5,044 nucleotides of DNA from assembly GCA_937900305.1 (NCBI GenBank), contig CALCCV010000068.1, positions 1-5,044 on the forward strand, written 5' to 3'. Origin of the DNA: an uncultured Pseudobdellovibrionaceae bacterium. Lineage in GTDB: Bacteria; Bdellovibrionota; Bdellovibrionia; Bdellovibrionales; Bdellovibrionaceae. Below the pieces are notes generated by a model. The model was not told the origin of the DNA and ran no database searches. It saw nothing but the letters and a program-made list of their open reading frames with translations. The position numbers and the translations under genes were made by a program. Numbering within the stretch: the first letter of the stretch is position 1; each line of letters starts with the position of its first letter. Shown piece by piece: positions 1-5,044 of this stretch.

Positions 1-2
1 AT

Positions 3-935
3 GCGGGCCAAGTGTTTTGCCCGGCCATGCTCGGCAACGAGTTCCTCATCCAAAGAAATTTTGCGGTGACCGATGCTGCGGCCGCCGAGATCGGTCAAAT
101 TTGTGCCAGCAAAGCCATAGATTCGAAATACAAATTTTGGAGTTACGGTGGTCGTCAACGGGCGTTGGAAAAAAATTTTTTTCTGGCTTTGGATCCACGG
201 CGACGATTGAAAGTCGATAGTTGGACGACAACAGGAAATAATTTTTCAGTATTGGTCATCAGTCCGGGCACCACGACGAGAGACCTCGAGTTGATGTTGA
301 CCCATGAGTTCTCAATCGGATTTGACGCTAAATTTGGAATGTATCCTTCTCAGGTGGCAAAGTTAGCGGCACTTTCTGAGGGGAGGGCGTTCAAGGAAAC
401 CAATTCCGAAAGCGCGCGCGAGAAGGTCTCTGACCCTAATGATCGATCGATCTCAAATTTACTTTTGAGTTTGGGAGAGCCTTGGACGGGCATGACCCTC
501 GCAATCAGTCGGGCAAACCGAATGGAGTCGTTGGTGAGTGGCCAACCCCTGGCGGTTGATTCTTGTCGGGAGGAACTGACCTCCATCTTGAAATCTTTGA
601 AAAATATGCCCGAGTATATCGAGCATCTCGAGTCAAAACCACACGACTATGACGGCGAGATTGTCCCCAACAGCAATGCCCTTCTCACAATTTTTGAACA
701 GATTTCGATGTATCAGGTTCGCCCCGCTGCCTTTGCCCAGTTCACGGCCGAGCAATTGATCGATGCGTTGGCCAGCGTTTCAGAGGCCCAATTTCAAAAA
801 GAATTTCCCGGTGCTACGGGCTCTCTTTGTGACTATTTGAGAACCCCTACTTTGGGCGGAGGGTCTCAGGTTATCAATTCGAAGGGACCACGGCCGCGGC
901 CCGGGCCCGGTTATGGCAGCGGAGGCGGAGATTGA
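3..935 (+). CDS. Protein of unknown function, probably exported, 5'-partial; degenerate HExxH-like motif and Pro/Gly-rich tail
   Basis: I do not recognise this protein. The frame is open from base 3 with no stop before it. The first usable start is GTG at 12 (307 residues from there), but only 11 bases precede it, so no ribosome binding site can be judged and the true start is probably upstream. Read from base 3 the N-terminus is AGQVFCPAML, which would suit the region just after a signal peptide cut, but this is inference. Numbered from the GTG, the protein has cysteines at 3, 31, 185 and 273. At 96-105 it reads LTHEFSIGFD, which resembles a zinc-peptidase HExxH helix whose second histidine is isoleucine (H98, E99, I102). 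The last 16 residues (292-307) are rich in Pro, Arg and Gly and look disordered. The stop TGA (933-935) abuts the next gene's ATG, so the two are almost certainly co-transcribed. Coding status is well supported by length and neighbour spacing; function is unknown. Confidence 0.8.
   Translation, partial: AGQVFCPAMLGNEFLIQRNFAVTDAAAAEIGQICASKAIDSKYKFWSYGGRQRALEKNFFLALDPRRRLKVDSWTTTGNNFSVLVISPGTTTRDLELMLTHEFSIGFDAKFGMYPSQVAKLAALSEGRAFKETNSESAREKVSDPNDRSISNLLLSLGEPWTGMTLAISRANRMESLVSGQPLAVDSCREELTSILKSLKNMPEYIEHLESKPHDYDGEIVPNSNALLTIFEQISMYQVRPAAFAQFTAEQLIDALASVSEAQFQKEFPGATGSLCDYLRTPTLGGGSQVINSKGPRPRPGPGYGSGGGD
921..930 (+). promoter_or_regulatory. Strong Shine-Dalgarno for the 936 gene, inside the preceding gene
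   Basis: The purine run GGAGGCGGAG ends five bases before the ATG at 936 and contains a full GGAGG. It lies within the last codons of the upstream gene, which encode the Gly-rich tail. Ribosomes finishing the first gene would therefore sit on the start signal of the second, as expected for translational coupling. It also fixes the start choice of the downstream gene. Confidence 0.75.
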
Positions 936-2237
936 ATGAAATCTTTTTTTGATCAAGTTTACTCCAGCCTGGCGCAGGGAAAATTTGGGGAAGCTGAAAA
1001 TTTTATTCAAACCTTTCAGCCAGCCTCAAAATCAGAACGCCGAATGCTCGGACATGCGAAGGCGAAGGTGCTTTTATTTCGCGATGACTCCCAGAGTGCA
1101 TTGAAATGCCTAGAACAAACTTTGAGTGACGAAGGTCCTCACGTGGGACTGATGTTGGATTTGGCTTGTTGTTATTACAATCTCAACGCGTTTGCCAACT
1201 GGCGCATCGTCATGGACCAGGTGGCCACCGAGATGGCTCAATTGCAGGGTCACCTCGAACCTGAAAATTTTCGCAAAGCGGCCCTCTTGTTCCACAAATT
1301 TCGTGAGGAAATTGGTTATATTCACGAGGCTAAGGAATTTTATTTGCGGAGCTACAAAGAGCAGACGCTGCCAGGACGCAAGATTGCAAACCTAAGCCAA
1401 CTTTTGCGAATAGAAGCGCAGTATGGTGCCACCGAAAATATTCAGCTTTATTACACAACTCTAAAACAGCTGAGGGATTCAGGCACAGACCAAGATATCG
1501 ATGTCACTCATGCACTGGTTTTGGCGGAGGCCGAAATTTTTGAACCTAGCATGGCTGTGGAAAGTTACTTGGAGTTTTGTCGACAAGTTCACCTGCGCGT
1601 TTTAACCGAGCGGGACAAAAATCTCCTCCTCTTTGATCTGTGCGAGATTTTTTTGCGAAAAAATATCGAAGTTCCGTTATCGCTGTTGAGTCAGATCAAG
1701 GTGGCTCGATGTGAGAGTTTATTTGAAATATATTTGCGGCAAATTGCACTGAATGAGCCGATTGAAGAGTCTTACGAACGCCTATTTCAAAAGATGCCTC
1801 TTGGCCAAGCGTTGCGATTGACGGCGCTGATACTCGCTCGGCATTCAGAGCTTCAAACCGAAGCTACAAAAATTCGAATTGAATTCATTATTAAGTCTCT
1901 GAGCAAAAAAAATATCAATGTTTGGTTGGGCTATTTTTCTTGGCAAGCTCCAGAACGAAAATTTGCCACCTGGTCTTTAGATCGCAAGATAGCGGTGAAT
2001 GAAACATTGATCGACTTCGGCAGTCTGCGAAGTCTGTGGGAGTTTTTGTTTCTGTTCGAACGAAAGCCCGAGCACAGCTTTGATGAGATCAGTCAGACTC
2101 TGTGGCACTCTGACTGCGAAGATTCGCAGTATCATCGCATCAGGCGCAATGTTCAGCGAATCAACGCCCATGCCTATTCGCAAGGAATGCTCACTCTCCT
2201 AAAGGTGGATGGTCGAAAAGTCGTCCGTAATTTTTAG
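936..2237 (+). CDS. Helical-repeat (TPR-like) protein with a probable C-terminal winged-helix DNA-binding domain
   Basis: This is a 433-residue soluble protein with no signal peptide or membrane segment. The start ATG at 936 has a strong GGAGG signal and directly follows the previous stop. Residues about 1-340 are almost entirely amphipathic helices of TPR/alpha-solenoid character, for example the pairs near 5-27, 36-62, 70-101 and 111-142. Such scaffolds usually bind protein or peptide partners. Residues about 345-433 look like an OmpR/PhoB-type winged helix: a beta-rich lead-in (WSLDRKIAVNETLIDF), a helix (SLRSLWEFLFLFE), the turn PEHSFDEISQTLWHSD, a basic recognition-like helix (QYHRIRRNVQRINAHA, 399-414) and a final hairpin with KVDGRKVVRNF. 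The LW before an acidic loop and the R-rich helix are typical of that fold. I infer a transcription regulator controlled through its helical-repeat part. No receiver or ATPase domain is present. Alternatively it is a scaffold with no DNA-binding role. It is probably in an operon with the gene ending at 935. Confidence 0.85.
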   Translation: MKSFFDQVYSSLAQGKFGEAENFIQTFQPASKSERRMLGHAKAKVLLFRDDSQSALKCLEQTLSDEGPHVGLMLDLACCYYNLNAFANWRIVMDQVATEMAQLQGHLEPENFRKAALLFHKFREEIGYIHEAKEFYLRSYKEQTLPGRKIANLSQLLRIEAQYGATENIQLYYTTLKQLRDSGTDQDIDVTHALVLAEAEIFEPSMAVESYLEFCRQVHLRVLTERDKNLLLFDLCEIFLRKNIEVPLSLLSQIKVARCESLFEIYLRQIALNEPIEESYERLFQKMPLGQALRLTALILARHSELQTEATKIRIEFIIKSLSKKNINVWLGYFSWQAPERKFATWSLDRKIAVNETLIDFGSLRSLWEFLFLFERKPEHSFDEISQTLWHSDCEDSQYHRIRRNVQRINAHAYSQGMLTLLKVDGRKVVRNF

Positions 2238-2405
2238 AAACTGATCTCGTCTTTCCCCAGTGGGTTGCACCGAGATCTTATGGCTTCGGTGTCTTTAATG
2301 CCTTGAGTTAAACTCCTACAAGCAGAGAGGATGGCGACCGTGTCGGCGGGTCTCAGCTTGAGGCCTGCGCGGGTCAGTGTTACCAGTGAGATCTGGGGGC
2401 TTTCT
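2238..2405. other. 168-base intergenic leader with possible alternative hairpins
   Basis: This gap separates the two gene pairs. I see no convincing sigma-70 promoter. Two short inverted repeats overlap. GATCTCG (2243-2249) pairs with CGAGATC (2271-2277). CACCGAG (2268-2274) pairs with TTCGGTG (2285-2291) with one G-T pair. The two stems share bases 2271-2274 and so cannot form together. The second is followed by TCTTTAAT, which is too poor in T for a good intrinsic terminator. An ATG at 2331 in frame with the HD gene, and a minus-strand frame across the gap, are both judged not to be real genes or starts. Confidence 0.4.
2395..2399 (+). promoter_or_regulatory. Putative Shine-Dalgarno supporting the 2406 start
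   Basis: A GGGGG run lies six bases before the ATG at 2406, a suitable distance. The competing ATG at 2331 has purines (AGAGAGG) touching the start codon with no spacer. This supports the 2406 start, though a G-run is a less than ideal anti-SD match. Confidence 0.4.
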
Positions 2406-3725
2406 ATGGAAATCCGCGATCCGCTGCATGGTTCAATGTACTTTTCTGAAAACGAAGTCGCGATTTTGGACACCTCAGAGTTCCAACGATTGCGCGCCAT
2501 CAAGCAGTTGGGCTTTTCAGAGTTTAGTTTTCCGGGAGCCACTCACAATCGATACATTCACTCTCTCGGTGTTGCCCACGTTGCGGGGCAAATTTTCGAC
2601 AGCATCTTTAAGGCATTTCCTTTTAAAAACAATGCCACGAAAATGCGAATGCGGCAGGTGGTTCGGCTAGCTTCGCTCTTGCATGACTCTGGCCACGGTC
2701 CACTCAGTCACACGACGGAGTTGGTGATGCCGCCCGTGGAAGATTTAAAAGTTGGACTTTACAATCGGATCCCCGAACCATTGCGCACAGATTGTTATTC
2801 AGGTCGACGAGCGACTCACGAAGACTACACGATCAAGTATCTGACGGATTCGGGCATTTCAGAATGTTTAAAGGTTCACTTTCCAGAAATCGCTCCTGAA
2901 AACGTGGCGGCATTGATCGACAATCGCATTCCGTTGCTGGACGATTTTTTTGTTGATTCGGGAATTTGTTTTCGCCCACTGCTTTCGCAAATTGTGAGCT
3001 CAGAGTTAGATAGTGATCGTTTGGATTATCTCGAACGCGACTCTTATTTTTGCGGGACTGACTACGGTCGCATCGACAGTGAGTGGTTAATTCAAAATAT
3101 GACTTTTCAGGTCGACAACGGCCAGATGTACTTGGCGATCAACAAACGTGCACTCTATTCCTTTGATGATTTCTTGATCTCTCGGCACCACATGCATTTG
3201 ATGGTTTATTTTCATCACAAAAGTATCGTCTACGAAGAGATGCTGAATCGCTATCTTTCCGGGCCGGATTGCACTTTTCGTTTGCCCGGCGATATCGCCG
3301 AGTACACGAAATACAATGACTACAAATTGCATGAGCACCTTGCGACCTCCACCAATGATTGGGCCCGGCGAATTGCTCAGCGAAGACCTTACCGAGTTCT
3401 CCTCGAACTTCACAACACCGCTGAAAACCCTCGCGTAGAGCAAGCCAAAAAATGGCTTGAGTCCAAAGGGCTTTCGGTGATTTGGGCCAGTTCTCGGGCT
3501 CGGCTATCGAAGTATCATTCGGCGCCGCCAAACGCACTGGTCTTTCCGATTTATGTGAAAGACCAATACGACATTTGGGAACAGCCCACACCCATTGATC
3601 AATCCACCGAAATTTTCAAAAAATACGAACGAGCTCGCATCATCGACCGTTTGTACGTAAAGCCCGAGGAATTTCTCCTGGGTCAGACGCTAGTCAATGA
3701 ACAGTTGGGATCCACGCATGCTTAA
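2406..3725 (+). CDS. HD-superfamily nucleotide triphosphohydrolase (dGTPase/SAMHD1-like)
   Basis: This is a 439-residue cytoplasmic protein of the HD-domain dNTP triphosphohydrolase family, which includes bacterial dGTPase relatives and SAMHD1; members typically convert dNTPs to deoxynucleosides plus triphosphate. From ATG 2406 it begins MEIRDPLHGSMYF, matching the family's usual opening (IRDPxHG), so I prefer this start to ATG 2331, which would add 25 atypical residues. Visible motifs are FQRLRAIKQLG (26-36), HNRYIHSLGV with metal ligand H52, LLHDSGHGPLSH with H93-D94 and H97, THED with H138 where SAMHD1 has its catalytic histidine, and LDSDRLDYLERD with D204 as the last metal ligand. All HD metal ligands are present, so it should be active. 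Residues about 328-422 form the usual C-terminal part ending in RLYVKPEEF. Substrate cannot be told from sequence; a different nucleotide is possible. It overlaps the deacetylase gene by 8 bases, so they are probably co-translated. Confidence 0.9.
   Translation: MEIRDPLHGSMYFSENEVAILDTSEFQRLRAIKQLGFSEFSFPGATHNRYIHSLGVAHVAGQIFDSIFKAFPFKNNATKMRMRQVVRLASLLHDSGHGPLSHTTELVMPPVEDLKVGLYNRIPEPLRTDCYSGRRATHEDYTIKYLTDSGISECLKVHFPEIAPENVAALIDNRIPLLDDFFVDSGICFRPLLSQIVSSELDSDRLDYLERDSYFCGTDYGRIDSEWLIQNMTFQVDNGQMYLAINKRALYSFDDFLISRHHMHLMVYFHHKSIVYEEMLNRYLSGPDCTFRLPGDIAEYTKYNDYKLHEHLATSTNDWARRIAQRRPYRVLLELHNTAENPRVEQAKKWLESKGLSVIWASSRARLSKYHSAPPNALVFPIYVKDQYDIWEQPTPIDQSTEIFKKYERARIIDRLYVKPEEFLLGQTLVNEQLGSTHA
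3707..3710 (+). promoter_or_regulatory. Weak Shine-Dalgarno for the 3718 start
   Basis: GGGA lies seven bases upstream of ATG 3718, inside the end of the HD gene. The alternative ATG at 3697 lacks a comparable purine run at a good distance. The site is weak, so translation probably relies on coupling with the upstream gene. Confidence 0.35.
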
Positions 3726-4884
3726 AGGGCCTCTGAAATTATGGCTAGCCCGAGCGATATTTTTTTTTCTGGGGACTCTGTTGGTTTTATGGCTCTCTCC
3801 GGTCATGGCCGTTGCCAAAATCGATAAAAACGGACTTTTGCTCCGTTGGCAGAAGGAGTTTGCGACGGCAACGGCTCAACGCTTTGACGTCGAGCTCGCT
3901 AAAATTCACGGTGAAGTTCGAGCTGGCTTGCGGCCCGCAGCGGCCGATGTATTGACTAATGAAAATCTGCTGGCGGAAACTTATTCTCAGCTGGAAGTTT
4001 TGCGGAGCTGGCAAAATTTAAAATCTTCTCTCTCGCAAGCGGACCTTGCATTGGCTCGCCAGCGCGCTCGTTCGAAGCGTGATTTTCAAAATGCACTGGT
4101 TGAGCATGCGGCTGCGCTTCGAAAAACATGGAGGACCGAGACTCAAAGTTCTGTGGTCTCTCCGAATTTACGTTCAAGTCCAGAGCATCGATACCAGATT
4201 CTGCCTTCGTTGTCTGCGAAGGGAAATTTGACAGGCGGGCAGTATCCCGATGGCGAATGGAGCGTCACCTATGACGATGGTCCGCATCCCTCGAGAACGA
4301 CCGAAATGATTCGAGTGTGGCAGGGAGAAGCGGATCCCTCCTTTTTTTGGTTGGGTCAAAACATCGAGCGCCAAAAAAATCTCGTGAGATCAATCATGGC
4401 GGCAGGATATTTGATCAACTCGCACTCTTTCAATCATCCCGACCTAACTCGCGTCGGAGCTGCCGAAAGAACTCGTCAGGTGGAAGGGGCCGTGCAAACC
4501 ATCGATCAGCTTCTGGCTGATTCGGGAGCTCCGTTTTCGCGATCTTTTTTTTATCGATTGCCGTACGGCGCGGGAATGAATGATCCCGATCTGCGCCAGC
4601 GCCTGCTTAAGCTAAAGTTGATTCACGTCAAGTGGAATGTCGACACCCTCGATTGGCAAGATCGTGATCCTCAGGTGATTTTTCGGCGAACGGTTCAGCA
4701 GATTGAAGTCGCCAGGAAGGGCATCATTTTGTTTCACGATATTCACTTGCAATCGATCGAAGCCAGTCGATTGCTGGTGGAATATTTTCGGGCTCACCGC
4801 GCTCAGTTTTCGGTGCGCGATATGAAAGCCGTTGTTGATGACGTGAATGGAAAGCCGCTCGAAGAAATTTTAGAAGAAATTTAG
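3718..4884 (+). CDS. Secreted polysaccharide deacetylase (NodB-type, carbohydrate esterase family 4)
   Basis: CE4 enzymes remove N-acetyl or O-acetyl groups from glycans such as peptidoglycan or chitin using a divalent metal. Start 3718 gives 388 residues. It begins with basic residues, then a hydrophobic core (AIFFFLGTLLVLWL), and a likely signal peptidase site after AVA at 31-33, so it should be exported to the periplasm or beyond. ATG 3697 would add only MNSWDPR and is less likely. Residues about 34-165 are charged and helical with no domain I recognise. The NodB domain follows with every motif: TYDDGP (184-189; D186 base, D187 metal), SHSFNH (H236 and H240 metal), RLPYG (280-284), WNVDTLDW (306-313) and ILFHDIH (337-343; catalytic H340). 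It should therefore be catalytically competent. The substrate is not readable; peptidoglycan is the simplest guess for a periplasmic enzyme. The stop at 4882-4884 sits at the join with foreign sequence, so the native C-terminus may differ. There are T-runs at 3760-3768 (9), 4342-4348 (7) and 4545-4552 (8). Confidence 0.9.
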   Translation: MLKGPLKLWLARAIFFFLGTLLVLWLSPVMAVAKIDKNGLLLRWQKEFATATAQRFDVELAKIHGEVRAGLRPAAADVLTNENLLAETYSQLEVLRSWQNLKSSLSQADLALARQRARSKRDFQNALVEHAAALRKTWRTETQSSVVSPNLRSSPEHRYQILPSLSAKGNLTGGQYPDGEWSVTYDDGPHPSRTTEMIRVWQGEADPSFFWLGQNIERQKNLVRSIMAAGYLINSHSFNHPDLTRVGAAERTRQVEGAVQTIDQLLADSGAPFSRSFFYRLPYGAGMNDPDLRQRLLKLKLIHVKWNVDTLDWQDRDPQVIFRRTVQQIEVARKGIILFHDIHLQSIEASRLLVEYFRAHRAQFSVRDMKAVVDDVNGKPLEEILEEI

Positions 4885-5000
4885 CGGGCGAAGGTGGTGG
4901 TGGCGGCACGCGCCCCGGTATCCAGCACGGGCACGTTTTTGAAGAGCGCGGCGATGAACTCCTTCGCCCTGGCTTCGCTGCCGGTTTTCTTCAGGGCATA
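4884..5000 (-). CDS. Internal fragment of a sulfate ABC transporter substrate-binding protein, foreign to this contig
   Basis: Read on the minus strand from 5000, 39 codons are open without a stop: YALKKTGSEARAKEF, then IAALFKNVPVLDTGAR, then AATTTFAR. From memory this closely matches the Sbp/CysP family of periplasmic sulfate/thiosulfate-binding proteins, whose conserved stretch runs ALYKNVEVLDSGARG.TNTF and continues into RGIGDVLIAWENEA. Here that continuation is missing: the next triplet is a stop that belongs to the deacetylase end on the other strand. Both ends of the fragment are cut, one by the deacetylase and one by adapter. G+C is 75 of 116 bases (4885-5000), well above the neighbouring genes. 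I conclude this is a piece of another genome, or a distant locus, joined artificially. It should not be annotated as a gene of this organism. Confidence 0.85.
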
Positions 5001-5044
5001 AGATCGGAAGAGCGTCGTGTAGGGAAAGAGTGTCTTCGCCTGTG
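5001..5044. other. Illumina TruSeq adapter contamination (i5 side, index D505)
   Basis: From AGATCGGAAGAGCGTCGTGT at 5001, bases 5001-5033 match the 33-base TruSeq i5-side read-through adapter without a mismatch, as I remember it. The next eight bases, CTTCGCCT (5034-5041), are the reverse complement of AGGCGAAG, which I recall as TruSeq HT index D505. The last three, GTG, begin the constant part that follows the index. This is library-construction sequence, not biology, and marks a read from a short insert that ran through into the adapter. Confidence 0.97.

Noticed and set aside
1..69. ATG at base 1 opening a short frame
   Set aside because: It stops after 22 codons, its peptide looks like a shifted reading of the long frame, and it overlaps the well-supported 3-935 gene.
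2286..2300. Intrinsic terminator after the 936-2237 gene
   Set aside because: The stem is short and the following TCTTTAAT lacks a continuous T-tract.
2305..2315. GAGTT-A-AACTC as an operator
   Set aside because: The 5-base arms are too short to distinguish from chance and no promoter elements flank it.
2234..2542. Minus-strand frame of 102 codons across the intergenic gap, containing VAILSACRS that faintly recalls CHAT-type LSAC motifs
   Set aside because: It overlaps the conserved N-terminus of the HD gene by 137 bases, the motif resemblance is only a few residues, and no ribosome site is evident. A decayed gene confined to 2238-2405 cannot be excluded but is not supported.
3139..3591. 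Minus-strand frame of 150 codons inside the HD gene
   Set aside because: Its peptide is rich in Arg, Cys and Ser without domain character, and the opposite strand encodes a conserved enzyme along the whole stretch.
3697..3717. ATG 3697 as the start of the deacetylase
   Set aside because: It adds only MNSWDPR before a signal peptide that already has a proper basic start at 3718, increases the overlap to 29 bases and has a poorer ribosome site.
4884..5000. Horizontal transfer or a genuine neighbouring sulfate-transport gene
   Set aside because: The fragment is truncated at both ends, has no spacer and is joined directly to sequencing adapter, which points to a library or assembly artefact.

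Overview
The window looks like an entire short metagenomic or draft-assembly contig. It carries four genes on the + strand and ends, on the right, in sequence that does not belong to the organism. The genuine part (about 1-4883) has roughly 50% G+C by eye. It encodes a Gram-negative-style exported enzyme and other proteins whose general look would suit a Bdellovibrionota-like or other deltaproteobacterial-type genome. That placement is an impression from protein style, not a demonstrated assignment.

Layout. At the left edge is the 3' part of a gene of unknown function (3-935); its frame is still open at base 3, so its true start is probably outside the window. Its stop codon is followed directly by the ATG of a 433-residue helical-repeat protein (936-2237) whose C-terminus looks like an OmpR/PhoB-type winged helix. 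The ribosome binding site of the second gene lies in the end of the first, so the two are probably translationally coupled. A 168-base gap (2238-2405) follows, with possible hairpins and no convincing gene. Next is an HD-superfamily nucleotide triphosphohydrolase of the dGTPase/SAMHD1 type (2406-3725). It overlaps by 8 bases a secreted polysaccharide deacetylase (3718-4884) with a clear signal peptide and all five NodB catalytic motifs. The last two genes form a tight pair.

Right end. Bases 4884-5000 encode, on the minus strand, an internal piece of a sulfate-binding protein (CysP/Sbp family). Its G+C is about 65%, and it joins the deacetylase stop codon with no intergenic DNA. Bases 5001-5044 match an Illumina TruSeq i5-side adapter, including what I recognise as index D505. 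The last ~160 bases are therefore best read as a chimeric, adapter-containing read that was assembled onto the contig. They are not native gene content.

No mobile element, CRISPR array, tRNA or rRNA was seen. I did not find a convincing new system. The most biologically interesting points are the helical-repeat/winged-helix protein with its coupled upstream partner, which has a damaged HExxH-like motif, and the pairing of a dNTPase-like enzyme with an exported deacetylase.
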